From positions 386,501 through 450,500 of the forward strand of contig NZ_CP156084.1 in the NCBI RefSeq assembly GCF_040687965.1: a stretch of DNA of 64,000 bases, written 5' to 3'. This document shows, piece after piece, positions 48,754 to 57,976 of this stretch (the first letter of the stretch is position 1; every line of letters begins with the position of its first letter). Source of the DNA: Methylocystis echinoides (GTDB taxonomy: Bacteria > Pseudomonadota > Alphaproteobacteria > Rhizobiales > Beijerinckiaceae). The notes beneath the pieces are model-generated. The model did not search any database. It was not told the DNA's origin and worked only from the letters and a program-made list of their open reading frames with translations. The position numbers and the translations under genes are program-made.

Positions 48754-49425
48754 ATGATCACCCGCCGCAAGTTCTGCTCGGGCAGCCTCGTTATGGGCGC
48801 CGGGGCTCTCACAGGCTGCACGGGCGCCCCCTCCAGCCGTCCTCTTGACGTCACGCTGGCGCGCCCTGACTACAAGGCGATCTATAACGAATATCCCGGA
48901 GAGCGATTTGCAATCCGAGGGTTTGATTACCGGAAAGCCAACCCGGTCTTTCTTCGCCAAACCGTCGCCTATAGCGGTCCCGAGCGCCCGGGCACAGTCG
49001 TTGTCGATACCGCGACCCGACACCTCTATTTCGTGGAAGAGGTCGGCAAAGCGACGCGTTATGGCGTTGGCGTCGGTCGCGATGGGTTCGCCTGGTCTGG
49101 CAACGCCCGCATAAACATGAAGCGCGACTGGCCTGACTGGATCCCGCCGTCGGAAATGGTCAGTCGGACTCCAGAAATTGTCGCTGAATTGCAGCCTACC
49201 CCCCGCGGCCTCGGGGTTCCGGGCGGCCCCCGCAGTCCCCTTGGCGCCCGGGCCATGTATCTTTTTGGCGAAGGCCGCGATCTGGGCTACCGAATTCACG
49301 GCACCACCGAGCCCGAAACGATTGGAACCAACGTTTCGTCGGGGTGCATTCGCATGATCAACCAAGACATCGCTCATCTTTATGCGCGCGTAGCCATCGG
49401 AACCCCGGTCATTGTCCTCGCATGA
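48754..49425 (+). CDS. L,D-transpeptidase (YkuD domain) lipoprotein
   Basis: 223 residues. The N-terminus RRKFCSGSLVMGAGALTGC combines a twin-Arg motif with a lipobox Cys, so an anchored periplasmic protein. The YkuD catalytic motif is HGTTEPETIG with SSGCIRM, Cys about residue 200. Such enzymes make 3-3 peptidoglycan cross-links or attach proteins to the wall; the family in alphaproteobacteria is large, so the exact reaction is open. It stands alone. Confidence 0.92.
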   Translation: MITRRKFCSGSLVMGAGALTGCTGAPSSRPLDVTLARPDYKAIYNEYPGERFAIRGFDYRKANPVFLRQTVAYSGPERPGTVVVDTATRHLYFVEEVGKATRYGVGVGRDGFAWSGNARINMKRDWPDWIPPSEMVSRTPEIVAELQPTPRGLGVPGGPRSPLGARAMYLFGEGRDLGYRIHGTTEPETIGTNVSSGCIRMINQDIAHLYARVAIGTPVIVLA

Positions 49426-49623
49426 TGATTTATCACTACTCATAACGTCCATGAAGAGTCTTGGTAACTTGCGTTATCGCGCCTTGGCGGCAGGGGGGAG
49501 GCGTCAAAAAAAAGCCAAAAACAACCCCATGCACAGTAGCTTTTGGGGCTTATAAATGGCGTGAAACGCCGGTCGATATTTGGTAGATCAGCGAGAAACC
49601 CGCGCGCGCCGCTGACGTCGACC

Positions 49624-50421
49624 ATGGCTCCCTCAAAATCCGAGAAATCAAAGCGACCGTCCTCCGCTTCCGCAAAACAGCGCGGAGGCGGCAAGCTCGA
49701 CGGTTACGAATTGACCGCCGCCGAGCAGGCGGCGGTCGAAAGGTTCTTCAAGAAGCGGGACCGAGACAATTCAACTGCGCCGCGGGTCAAGGTCGAGCAA
49801 ACCAAAGACGGCGCGAGGCTTACTGTCTCGCACGCGAACCAGGACGTCGGACATCTCTTGCTCGCCGAGGCGCTCGGATCCGTCGATATCGACTTCGTCA
49901 ACGGCCTGTTGAGGCAACTTTCAAACGCCGCGCAACGCAACGGAAAATTGGAGGAGCAGGACCTCAATTTCCTGATCTCGGTGATCAAGGACATCCGGCC
50001 GCGCGATCAGATGGAGGCCATGTTGGCGGCGCAAATGGCCGTGGTTCACGAGTCCATCATGACATTTGCGCGCCGGCTCGCCCATGTCGAGAACATCCCG
50101 CAGCAAGATAGCGCCGTTAGCGCCTTTACGAAGCTAACCCGCACGTTTACGGCGCAGCTCGAAGCGCTCAAGCGTTACCGCTCGGGCGGCGAACAAAAAG
50201 TGACGGTTCAGCATGTCACGGTGAGTGACGGCGGACAGGCGATCGTCGGCAATGTGACGACGCCAACAGGCGCCGCGCCCGGGAACGCTAAAGCTGCGCC
50301 GCTTGCGCTCACGCCGTCGGGCGAGGCGCCCCTGCCAATGCTCGACGTCACGCAGGCGGCGCCGGTCCCCTTACAACGGACTCGCAGGAAGGGCAGGAAT
50401 GGCAGGAAATCACCCGCGTAA
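49624..50421 (+). CDS. Conserved hypothetical protein preceding an HGG-motif protein
   Basis: 265 residues from the ATG at 49624. A charged N-terminus is followed by a helical core (HLLLAEALGSVDIDFVNGLL and QMAVVHESIMTFARRLAHVE) and a Pro/Ala-rich C-terminus with basic end (TRRKGRNGRKSPA). I recall similar proteins paired with a short HGG-motif gene in Bradyrhizobium-type genomes; the function is unknown. It overlaps the next gene by 23 bases, implying coupling. Confidence 0.7.
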   Translation: MAPSKSEKSKRPSSASAKQRGGGKLDGYELTAAEQAAVERFFKKRDRDNSTAPRVKVEQTKDGARLTVSHANQDVGHLLLAEALGSVDIDFVNGLLRQLSNAAQRNGKLEEQDLNFLISVIKDIRPRDQMEAMLAAQMAVVHESIMTFARRLAHVENIPQQDSAVSAFTKLTRTFTAQLEALKRYRSGGEQKVTVQHVTVSDGGQAIVGNVTTPTGAAPGNAKAAPLALTPSGEAPLPMLDVTQAAPVPLQRTRRKGRNGRKSPA

Positions 50422-50668
50422 TACCGACCCGATGCTGACGAGCCCCCGGTGTGGCGCCAAAACCCGTTCCGGCGCCCCCTGCCAGGCGCCGGCGGTTTCG
50501 GGCAAGGCCCGATGCCGTATGCATGGCGGCGCAAAGGGATCGGGCGCGCCGAAGAGGAACTCCAACGCATTGACGCACGGTCTCTCTACAGCGGAGGCCA
50601 TCAAGGCCCGCAAGGCCCTCCGCGAATTGATCCGGCAGTCACGTAACCGCGCAAAATTGGTCGAATAG
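50399..50668 (+). CDS. Small HGG-motif protein with N-terminal Cys cluster
   Basis: An 89-residue protein. The pattern CGAKTRSGAPCQAPAVSGKA with CRMHGGAKGSGAPKRNSN and ALTHGL is the short HGG/GNxNA motif repeatedly seen next to phage-like or recombinase genes; Cys and His could bind zinc. The start overlaps the preceding gene. Function unknown; association with DNA packaging or integration has been suggested for neighbours but not shown here. Confidence 0.7.
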   Translation: MAGNHPRNTDPMLTSPRCGAKTRSGAPCQAPAVSGKARCRMHGGAKGSGAPKRNSNALTHGLSTAEAIKARKALRELIRQSRNRAKLVE

Positions 50669-50986
50669 CACGCCTAGACATTCCCCTCGCGCATCTGCGT
50701 CGTCCGCCCCATCGAGGGACGACCGGATGCAACTCGCCCAGAGAACGAGCAGTCGGCGGGGCCGCTGTCGGCGGTCTCGGAGGGCAGGCATAGGCGCTCT
50801 TGCCTCGACGGATCGACGACAGGAACTCTCGGCGGCGCTGCGGTCGGGGCGGCCACTGGGGCGGCGGTAGGCGCATTGACATCGCCTCAGCCTGCGCCGT
50901 CGCCGCCGCGCTATTACTGACTCGGTACGGGCACGCGAAAAGCAAAAAACGCCCCGCTTATCCGCGGTACGGGGCGTCGGGGCATG
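50669..50986. other. Gene-free stretch
   Basis: No supported gene. A small inverted GC-rich pair (CCCCGCTTATCCGC / GCGGTACGGGG) lies at 50952-50977. Confidence 0.35.
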
Positions 50987-51274
50987 CTCTATCAGAAATC
51001 GGAGATCCTTGACGCCCGCCTTACCGCCCATGCGGTCGAGATCGCTCTTTCAGCCCGACCCACGTCGCGCACCCAAATTCCTTCCAATGGCGTCGTTGGG
51101 CTCGACGGCGGCGCGGATGTGGCCATAAAGCGCGTGATAGGCGTCCGCGTCTTCGCCCTCGAGCAGCGGGGCCGCGCCGAGCAAACTTTGTAGATCGCCG
51201 CGTCCCACGGACGGCGGCGCCGATGCTGGCTCCAGCTGGCGCTTTGCGCTTGGCATGAAAAGACGCGCCTCCAA
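50987..51274 (-). pseudogene. Frameshifted small gene of the HGG-protein neighbourhood
   Basis: The minus-strand frame LQSLLGAAPLLEGEDADAYH then ALYGHIRAAVEPNDAIG, followed after a frameshift by GIWVRDVGRAERAISTAW, matches the pattern of a short conserved protein (LLEGEDAxAYDxLL ... EEIWVRDVVDL) that I recall next to HGG-motif genes. The frameshift near 51085 breaks it. Confidence 0.5.
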
Positions 51275-51293
51275 CGCTGTTCACGTTCGCCAC

Positions 51294-51584
51294 CTAGTCT
51301 CGTTCTGAGCTAAAATCAATGGCTTCCGTTGGCTTAGGCGCGGCCGTTCCCTTCGCCCAGATACGGATGCCCGGCCCCTCCTCCGGCGTGCCGATGAATT
51401 CGATCCCGGCAGCTTCAAGCGCTTTCTTGACGTCTAGGAGCGTCGAAGACCTGCTGGGCGGGACACCATCCGCCGCTTCGAATCTTTTCACCGTTTGAAC
51501 CCCCACGCCGGCAGCCTTCGATAATCTCAGCGCCGACCAACGCAAGGCTACTCTCGCGCAACGAATCTGAGCTGCCGTTATCAT
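51294..51584 (-). CDS. Short XRE-type helix-turn-helix regulator
   Basis: 96 residues. A helix-turn-helix starts near the N-terminus (IRCARVALRWSALRLSKAAG then VGVQTVKRFE), followed by a helix and a short strand pair (GIEFIGTPEEGPGIRIW), the usual layout of small alphaproteobacterial XRE proteins. It is divergent from the tyrosine recombinase with 36-57 bases between, a typical regulator/integrase arrangement. Confidence 0.8.
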   Translation of the reverse strand: MITAAQIRCARVALRWSALRLSKAAGVGVQTVKRFEAADGVPPSRSSTLLDVKKALEAAGIEFIGTPEEGPGIRIWAKGTAAPKPTEAIDFSSERD

Positions 51585-51641
51585 TGACTCTCACCGCAAA
51601 CGGTATTATTAGGACCACTAATGGTTCTGCTAAGATCGGGA

Positions 51642-52607
51642 ATGGATACGAAAGTAAGTAGACCACGCCTCGGGCGCGGCCTCAAGGACTGGCGCCACGC
51701 CCTCACTCGGCTTGAAGGCGCCTACGCGGACGGCACCCTTCGCGCCTATCGCGCAGACATGGAAGTTTTTGAGAGCTGGTGCAGTAGAGCGAAACGAGCG
51801 GCAATCCCCGCTTGTCCAGAAACGCTCGCCGCTTTCGTCGCGCAGCAATCCGAACTTGTCGCGCCCTCAACATTGAAGCGGCGCGTCGCGGCAATTCGCA
51901 AAATCCACAGACTTATGAAATTGGAAAACCCGGCAACGGATGAAGAAGTGCTCATCGCGATGCGTCGGGCTTTGAGAAAAAGGCCGACGCGGCCGCGGCA
52001 AGCGTTAGGGCTAACAAGCAGCTTCCGCAACAGGCTTATTGCAGCATGTCCGGACTCACTGCTTGGGAAGCGAGACCGTGCGCTCATCGCCCTTGGTTAT
52101 GATACGCTCTGCCGCCGTGCGGAGCTTGTCGCCCTCCAAGTGGAAGACATCGTTGGCTCCGACAATCAAACCGCCCAGATCCTCATCAGGCGCTCCAAAA
52201 GCGATCCTTACGGACACGGACGCCTCGGATATGTCTCACCAGATACCCGCCAGTTATTGAACGTGTGGCTTAGAGCAGCGAAAATCGAGGAAGGATTTAT
52301 CTTCCGGACAGTGCGCCGGGGCAGCGTTGGTCGCCAACCGCTGCACCCCTCTTCTATCAACCGCATCCTGAAGCGAAATGCGGCGGCGGCCAAACTTCAC
52401 CCTAGGGACATAGAGGCGATCTCGGGGCATTCAATGCGCGTTGGCGCCGCTCAAGACATGATCGTTTCGGGCTTGAGTATTTTGCCCATCATGCAGGCTG
52501 GTGGATGGAAGTCCGTCAATGTCGTAAACAGGTATGTTGAAAACGCAAATCTTACTCCATTACTGGAAAGAGCCCGAGCAGGAGTCCAAATGATCGCTAA
52601 AAAGTAA
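51642..52607 (+). CDS. Tyrosine recombinase / integrase
   Basis: About 321 residues from the ATG at 51642; 51621 is an alternative start. The N-terminal SAM-like core-binding domain (about 1-110) is followed by the catalytic domain with Arg in LCRRAELVALQ, the Lys strand in IRRSKSDPYG, HSMRVG (His and Arg), GGWKSV and the nucleophile Tyr in VNRYVE. All pentad residues appear intact. It resembles recombinases of small integrative elements. No att repeats were found. Confidence 0.88.
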   Translation: MDTKVSRPRLGRGLKDWRHALTRLEGAYADGTLRAYRADMEVFESWCSRAKRAAIPACPETLAAFVAQQSELVAPSTLKRRVAAIRKIHRLMKLENPATDEEVLIAMRRALRKRPTRPRQALGLTSSFRNRLIAACPDSLLGKRDRALIALGYDTLCRRAELVALQVEDIVGSDNQTAQILIRRSKSDPYGHGRLGYVSPDTRQLLNVWLRAAKIEEGFIFRTVRRGSVGRQPLHPSSINRILKRNAAAAKLHPRDIEAISGHSMRVGAAQDMIVSGLSILPIMQAGGWKSVNVVNRYVENANLTPLLERARAGVQMIAKK

Positions 52608-52622
52608 GGAAGCCGTGCGACG

Positions 52623-52690
52623 ATGGCGCAGGCGATCGAGATGGCGCCTCGCCGAGCGGGCGCGCAACGAGCACCTGGTCGCGGTGGCGC
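52623..52690 (+). pseudogene. Relic of IS66 TnpC N-terminus with internal deletion
   Basis: MAQAIE followed by LAERARNEHLV in a shifted frame is the same as the TnpC start at 55396 but lacks about 15 codons between them. It is a tiny fossil, showing that IS66-type sequence once lay here too. Confidence 0.55.
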
Positions 52691-52897
52691 AATCTAAGCT
52701 GCACAAGTCCGAGAAGCCACGCCGGACTCACCGCGCGACCTTGGCTCCTAGCCCCGGCGTAAGCTTCAAAATATCAAGTCTACAGCAAGCGGGTATCTAG
52801 CACGATCATATCTGCGCCTCATTGGTACGAGAAGATAACAAGCAACGCTTCGGTTCGTCAAATCTCCTTTAATACTGTCATTTTCTGAGAGGCCATC

Positions 52898-53200
52898 ATG
52901 TTAACGCGCATCATGGGGTTTATAATAACTTACTTTTTGTATTCGGACACATATGCCCTTAGTAGCTTCAATTTGCCCAGGGACCTAGGTTGCTTCCAAA
53001 TAACCGTCAATGACTACAACAAGCAGGAAAACAGGTGGCGCCTTGAATACCTTAATCACTGTGATCATCAGGCGACACTTTTAATTACGACCACAAAAGG
53101 GACGCAAGTCGATCACTTAGGTCCAGACCGATCAAGCAGGCAAATCTGTTCCGTCCCACTTTGTGGATATCTTAAGAAGATAGAAGCGATTGATAGATAG
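52898..53200 (+). CDS. Small secreted protein of unknown function
   Basis: A 100-residue protein with a signal-like N-terminus (MLTRIMGFIITYFLYSDTYA) and a mature part with four Cys (GCFQITV, NHCDHQ, QICSVPLCGY). Codon use is AT-richer than neighbours, suggesting recent arrival. A GAGAGG stretch precedes the ATG. No family recognised. Confidence 0.55.
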   Translation: MLTRIMGFIITYFLYSDTYALSSFNLPRDLGCFQITVNDYNKQENRWRLEYLNHCDHQATLLITTTKGTQVDHLGPDRSSRQICSVPLCGYLKKIEAIDR

Positions 53201-53489
53201 CTAGCCGAAAGCCATAATATAGGCTTCGAGCGTGCCTGCAGAGAAAAATCGGAAGACCGGTCTCCCGCTTCTCAACAGCCGCACTACGACGAGGATGTTC
53301 TTTGGCGGTGGATGGGCGCTAAGAAGCCAGTTGACGACGCCGGACGCCGTGCTCGTGCTCTCAAGACGATATCGTACATTACGACTACGTACGTGGTCAG
53401 CTGCAAGAGGCAGAGACTTCTCACCTTGACGGGCCGAAGGCGGTTCGGGACAATAGAGAACACTAAATCAATTTTTGAGGAGAACTGTA

Positions 53490-54437
53490 ATGAGCAAGAA
53501 ACGCGTTTGGGTGGCCGGTCACAAAGGCATGGTTGGCTCCGCTCTTGTGCGCCAACTAAGAGGCCGCGGAGACGACGTTCTTGAGGTTGATCGGTCTATT
53601 GTTGACCTCCGCAACCAACTCGCCGTCGAGGTTTGGCTCAAGCAGAACAAGCCTGATGCGATATTATTTGCAGCTGCAAAAGTCGGAGGGATCTCCGCTA
53701 ATGACAGCTTTCCAGCGGATTTCATCTATGATAATCTTGCCATCGAAACTAATATTATCCATTCAGCGCATCAAGCAGGAATAGATCGCCTGGTGTTCTT
53801 GGGGTCTTCCTGCATTTATCCGAAGTTTGCGCCACAGCCTATAAAGGAAGAATCGCTCTTGACCGGCCCGCTCGAGCCAACCAACGAGTGGTACGCGATC
53901 GCAAAGATAGCGGGAATCAAACTTTGCCAAGCTTACCGAAAACAATATGGACGGCGCTACATTTCGGTGATGCCGTGCAATCTCTATGGGCCCAACGATA
54001 ACTTCGACCTTAATACAAGCCACGTTTTGCCCGCGCTCATCCGCAAGTTCCATGAAGCGAGAGTTGAGGGAACCAAGGAAGTTGTTGTCTGGGGGACAGG
54101 AAAGCCCCTCAGAGAATTTCTGCACGTCGACGATCTAGCGCGGGGCGTACTATTTTGTTTAGATAAATACAATGAATATGAACACATCAACTGCGGTGCC
54201 GGGTCCGAGATCTCAATTGAAGCTCTTGCGAAGCTGGTCTCGTCCAGTGTTGGATACGATGGCCGGATTGTTTTCGATATCACGAAACCAGATGGCACGC
54301 CTCGCAAACTAATGGATTCCAGTCGGATTCGGGAACTGGGCTGGACCCCCGAAATCAGCCTTGAGCAAGGAATTGCGCGAACATATGCATGGTTTCTCTC
54401 GAATTGGGTAGCGCGCGCCGGGGATAAGGCTGCCTAG
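53490..54437 (+). CDS. fcl: GDP-L-fucose synthase
   Basis: A 315-residue bifunctional epimerase/reductase converting GDP-4-keto-6-deoxymannose to GDP-L-fucose. Motifs: GHKGMVGSALVRQL (NADPH loop), FLGSSCIYPKFAPQPIKEE, catalytic Tyr/Lys in NEWYAIAKIAGIK, and NLYGPNDNFDL. AGGAGA lies before the ATG. The partner gmd (GDP-mannose dehydratase) is not in the window; gme at 27569 also uses GDP-mannose. It probably feeds the surface-polysaccharide locus split by insertions. Confidence 0.95.
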   Translation: MSKKRVWVAGHKGMVGSALVRQLRGRGDDVLEVDRSIVDLRNQLAVEVWLKQNKPDAILFAAAKVGGISANDSFPADFIYDNLAIETNIIHSAHQAGIDRLVFLGSSCIYPKFAPQPIKEESLLTGPLEPTNEWYAIAKIAGIKLCQAYRKQYGRRYISVMPCNLYGPNDNFDLNTSHVLPALIRKFHEARVEGTKEVVVWGTGKPLREFLHVDDLARGVLFCLDKYNEYEHINCGAGSEISIEALAKLVSSSVGYDGRIVFDITKPDGTPRKLMDSSRIRELGWTPEISLEQGIARTYAWFLSNWVARAGDKAA

Positions 54438-54541
54438 AAGCACGAAGCGCGGGATGGTTTTAAGGGTAAGCGATGTCCTGACCTCACCTTCAAAACGGGA
54501 GCGACAGCTGCGAGTCTTATCTCCTGCAGGAGGTAAGGCTT

Positions 54542-54973
54542 GTGTCCAAACTTCATCATCCGCTTGACCCGAAGGGCGAGACTGTCCAGCGCATTGAGGT
54601 GATCACGGGCGGTGGGGAACGCCGGCGCCGATGGTCGGATGACGAGAGGGCGGAGGCAGTAGAGGAATCGCTGCAGCCCGGCATGGTTGTCTCGCAGGTT
54701 GCGCGGCGGCGGGGATTGACCCCGCAGCAATTGTTCACCTGGCGGCGCGAAGCACGCGAAAAGGCGGCGGCTTCCGATGGAGTTCCCTTCGCGCCGGTCG
54801 TTGTTGAACCGCGAGGGACAGCGCCGGCGCCGCTGCCGCCGGAGAGCAAGGCGGTTGCGGTCGGGGCGCATGTGATCGAACTCGATGTTAATGGCGCGAG
54901 CGTCTGGATCTGGCGCGACGCGGATCTCAGCATGGTCACGGCCATTATCGACGCATTGAAGGCCTGGTCATGA
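54542..54973 (+). CDS. tnpA: IS66-family TnpA (Orf1)
   Basis: 143 residues with a helix-turn-helix (RRWSDDERAEAVEESLQPGM then RRRGLTPQQLFTWRRE) and the conserved VIELDVNGASVWIWRDADL end. GTG start. Complete; overlaps tnpB by four bases, as in intact IS66 elements. Confidence 0.85.
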   Translation: MSKLHHPLDPKGETVQRIEVITGGGERRRRWSDDERAEAVEESLQPGMVVSQVARRRGLTPQQLFTWRREAREKAAASDGVPFAPVVVEPRGTAPAPLPPESKAVAVGAHVIELDVNGASVWIWRDADLSMVTAIIDALKAWS

Positions 54974-55326
54974 TCGGCCCGACTCGCGCGGTTCGCGTAA
55001 TGGTGGCGACGAAGCCCGTGGATTTTCGCAAGGGTGCCGAAGGCCTCGCCGCCTTGGTGCGCGAAACAATGAAAGCGGACCCTTTCGACGGCGCGCTCTA
55101 CGTTTTCCGCGCCAAGCGCGCAGATCGGATCAAGTTGGTCTATTGGGACGGCACAGGCGTCTGTCTCTTCGCCAAGCGGCTCGAGGATGGCGAGTTTCGC
55201 TGGCCGAAGATCGAAGACGGAACGATGCGGCTCTCCGCGACGCAATTTTCGGCGCTGCTCGAGGGGCTCGATTGGCGGCGCGTCCAATGCGCGAAAGAGA
55301 CGCCGGCGCCGGCATTGTCGGGATGA
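54970..55326 (+). CDS. tnpB: IS66-family TnpB (Orf2)
   Basis: 118 residues, complete. PVDFRKGAEGLAALVRE, DGALYVFRAKRADRIKLVYW and CLFAKRLEDGEFRWP are the family signature. It resembles the copy at 29183 but differs at many residues, so the two elements are different IS66 members. Confidence 0.88.
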   Translation: MIGPTRAVRVMVATKPVDFRKGAEGLAALVRETMKADPFDGALYVFRAKRADRIKLVYWDGTGVCLFAKRLEDGEFRWPKIEDGTMRLSATQFSALLEGLDWRRVQCAKETPAPALSG

Positions 55327-55395
55327 GCCGCGACACAGTGAATCAGGGCGACTAAGATCGTCGAAAGCCGGCGTCAAATATGGTCTTCTGCCCAC

Positions 55396-55520
55396 ATGGC
55401 GCAGGCGATCGAGAATCTTCCCGACGACCCCAACGAGCTGAAGGCGATGCTTCTCGCCGAGCGGGCGCGCAACGAGCGCCTCGTTCAAATCATCAAGGAG
55501 AGTAAGCATCCGGCGTGGGC
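55396..55520 (+). pseudogene. tnpC: IS66 TnpC N-terminal fragment
   Basis: MAQAIENLPDDPNELKAMLL then AERARNERLVQIIKE is the standard TnpC start; similarity is lost after about residue 37, where sequence of a second IS66 begins. Confidence 0.75.
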
Positions 55521-55554
55521 CGCAGGGGATGATCTCGCGCTGCGTCAGACGGTT

Positions 55555-55724
55555 CAGGCCTTTGTCTTTTCGCCAAGCGCCTCGAGCACTCGCATTTCTG
55601 CTGGCCGACAGCGGGGAGCCACGAGGTTCGTCTGAGCTACGCGCAAGTCATGGCGCTGGTCGAAGGACTCGACTGGCGACGGGTTCGGGCTGCGAACGTA
55701 CGAGCGCCGCAGAGCGCAGGCTGA
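55555..55724 (+). pseudogene. tnpB: 3' fragment of a second IS66 tnpB
   Basis: One frame reads LCLFAKRLEHSHFCWPTAG, EVRLSYAQVMALVEGLDWRR and ends AANVRAPQSAG, the C-terminal third of TnpB. It lies directly after the interrupted tnpC of the first IS66 copy, marking a junction of two elements. Confidence 0.75.
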
Positions 55725-55805
55725 CCTTAGAAAAGACGTGCCGGAAGCGTTGAAAAACCCAGAAAATGCGGGACTTTCAGCGACGAAAGCGGTACCTTAC
55801 GCAAC

Positions 55806-56622
55806 ATGATCGAGCGCTTCGGCGAGCTTCCTGACGACGTTGACGAACTGAAGGCGCTGGCGCGCGATGCCTTGGCGCGCGTCGATCGTTCAGAGACCGA
55901 CGCGAGGCATTCCGTTCGCAAACATTGAGCCTGACGGCGAAGGTCGAGGAACTCACGCAAACGAATGCGGCGGCGAAAGCCGAGATCGATCGGCTGACTT
56001 CGATCATCAAGACGCTTCATCGCGACCGCTTCGGGAAGCGCTCCGAAAAGCTCGGCGCCGACGACGCCGAGCAACAAAGCTTCGTGTTCGAAGAAGTCGA
56101 AACCGGGCTCGCGGCAATTGACGCGCGGTTGGCCGCGAAGGCGGACTCCAAGCCGCGCAAGACGCGTCGCGACAAGCCACGGTTTCCCTCGCATCTGGAG
56201 CGGGTCGAGGAAGTCATGGAGCCTGGATTCCCGATGAGCTCCAAGGCAAGGAGCGAGTCGAGATCGGGCGGGAGGAGAGCGTCAGGCTCGATGTCGTGCG
56301 CGCGCGTTTCCGGCTGATCGTGACGATCCGGCCGAAATACGCCTACAAGGACCCCGCCGCAATCCTGCAAGCGCCGGCGCCCGAGCACATCGTTGAAGCC
56401 GGCTTGCCGACGGAAGCGCTGCTCGCGCAAGTCGCGGTGTCTAAATACGCCGATGGGCTGCCGCTCTACCGCCAAGAGGCCATCTACGTTCGCGACGGCG
56501 TTGAGCTGGGACGCTCGCTGATGGCGCAATGGATGGGCGCGGTAGCTTTCCACTTCGAGCCGCTGGCGGCGCATGTGCTCGCGCGCATCCGCGAGGGCGA
56601 ACGGATCTTGACCTGCCACTGA
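55806..56622 (+). pseudogene. tnpC: Second IS66 tnpC, 5' and central part, frameshifted
   Basis: MIERFGELPDDVDELKALAR starts it; an early stop follows. It resumes as SLTAKVEELTQTNAAAKAEI, LTSIIKTLHRDRFGKRSEKL and ERVEEVMEP, shifts frame near 56235, and continues VAVSKYADGLPLYRQEAIYV and SLMAQWMGAVAFHFEPLAAH up to the IS3 left end at 56609. Its catalytic core is missing. Confidence 0.8.
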
Positions 56623-56626
56623 AGTT

Positions 56627-57553
56627 TCATCCAGCGGCGATTGGAGCCCCGTGGAGTTTTACGCCGTGAGGCGCGATGTGAGCAACATGCGATCGGCGAA
56701 GCTGGTCGGGGTTGCGCAGCCGATTGCATGTTGCGGGGAGCGAGGCGGCGTAGGCTGCCGGGGTTAGGTAGGCGAGCGCGGAATGCGGTCGCCGGTGATT
56801 GTAGTCATCGACCCAGGCCGCGATCTTCTCTCGGGCGTGGTCTAGCCCGAGAAACAGCGTCTCGTTTAGGAGTTCGTCGCGCATCCGCCCATTGAAGCTC
56901 TCACAGAAGCCGTTCTGCATGGGCTTGCCCGGGGCGATGAAATGCCAAGCGATCCGATGCTCCTCTGACCAGGAGAGCATCGCGTTCGAGGTGAACTCCG
57001 TGCCATTGTCGGAAACGATCGTCCCTGGCTTGCCGCGCCTGCCGATCAGCGCCGTAAGCTCCCGCGCGACGCGACGGCCCGAAATCGACGTGTCGGGGAT
57101 TGCTGCGAGACATTCACGCGTCGCGTCGTCCACGATGTTCAGAACCCGGAAGCGGCGACCGCTAGCGAACTGGTCGTGAACGAAGTCGAGCGACCACCGC
57201 GCATTGGCCTTTGCCTCAATTGGAATTGGCCCCCGTGTCCCGACGGCGCGTTTTCGCGATCGTCGTTTGCGCACGCTCAGGCCCTCCTCGCGATAGAGCC
57301 GGTAGATGCGGTTGACGCCCGAAGGCTCGCCCGCCTGGCGCAGCAAAATGAATAAACGCCGGTAACCGAAGCGCTTGCGGGCGTTGGCGAGATCGCGGAT
57401 CTGCTCCCGCAGCTCTATGTCCGGCGAACGCCGAGAACGATAGCGGATCATCGTGCGATCCGCGCCGACAAGGCCACAGGCCCGCCGTTCCGACAGGCCC
57501 ATCGCGGCCCGCAGATGCGCGACTCCCTCGCGCTTGGCGGCGGGCCCTACCAT
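56627..57553 (-). CDS. IS3-family transposase OrfB
   Basis: 308 residues with an integrase-type DDE core: [35 protein letters not shown] and [18 protein letters not shown], plus the HTH-like [16 protein letters not shown]. It is likely made as an OrfAB fusion by -1 frameshifting at the seven-A run where orfA ends. The gene begins inside orfA's end (7-base overlap). Confidence 0.9.
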   Translation of the reverse strand: MVGPAAKREGVAHLRAAMGLSERRACGLVGADRTMIRYRSRRSPDIELREQIRDLANARKRFGYRRLFILLRQAGEPSGVNRIYRLYREEGLSVRKRRSRKRAVGTRGPIPIEAKANARWSLDFVHDQFASGRRFRVLNIVDDATRECLAAIPDTSISGRRVARELTALIGRRGKPGTIVSDNGTEFTSNAMLSWSEEHRIAWHFIAPGKPMQNGFCESFNGRMRDELLNETLFLGLDHAREKIAAWVDDYNHRRPHSALAYLTPAAYAASLPATCNRLRNPDQLRRSHVAHIAPHGVKLHGAPIAAG

Positions 57554-57813
57554 TTTTTTGACAGAAGCTCACGGAGCGCGGAGGCGTCGAGCATGGCTTC
57601 CGCCAACAGCTTCTTAAGCTTTACATTCTCCTCTTCCAGCGCCTTCAGACGCTTAGCCTCCGAAACGTCCATGCCGCCGTATTTGGCTTTCCAGTTGTAG
57701 AGCGTCGCTTCGGAAACGCCGTGCTTGCGGGCGAGATCGGCGGTCTTCGCGCCTGCCTCATGCTCCCGCAGCACGCCGATAATCTGCTCTTCAGTGAAAC
57801 GTGCACGCTTCAT
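57547..57813 (-). CDS. IS3-family transposase OrfA
   Basis: 88 residues: helix-turn-helix [20 protein letters not shown] with [17 protein letters not shown], then a leucine-zipper region ([20 protein letters not shown]). It ends in TCA AAA AAA TGG TAG, a slippery seven-A run typical of programmed frameshifting in IS3 elements. Confidence 0.9.
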   Translation of the reverse strand: MKRARFTEEQIIGVLREHEAGAKTADLARKHGVSEATLYNWKAKYGGMDVSEAKRLKALEEENVKLKKLLAEAMLDASALRELLSKKW

Positions 57814-57875
57814 TCGTCCGTCCTCTCAAAGGCCGGACTCTAATCGGTCGTGGAGGAACTTTGCAGTGCCAGGTC

Positions 57876-57976
57876 ACTACGCCTGGGCCCAGCAGACCCT
57901 CGAACGAATCGCCGATCGATGGCCCAACAAGAACATCGAGGCGCTCATGCCCTGGAATTTCAAGCCCACCGAGTGA
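57876..57976 (+). pseudogene. tnpC: Last codons of the interrupted IS66 tnpC
   Basis: Reads YAWAQQTLERIADRWPNKNI then EALMPWNFKPTE and stop, the normal C-terminus of TnpC, directly right of the IS3 element. Confidence 0.75.

Larger units (their letters stand above)
56609..57876 (-). mobile_element. IS3-family (IS407-like) element nested in IS66 tnpC
   Basis: Terminal inverted repeats TGACCTGCCACTGAAG (left) and, on the other strand, TGACCTGGCACTGCAA (right) bound a 1268-bp element with orfA and orfB reading leftward. No matching target duplication flanks it, and about 250 codons of the host tnpC are absent, so a deletion accompanied or followed insertion. Both ORFs look intact. Confidence 0.85.

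Noticed and set aside
52608-52897. att site of the tyrosine recombinase
   Set aside because: No tRNA gene and no direct repeat could be matched by eye on either side of 49500-52650.
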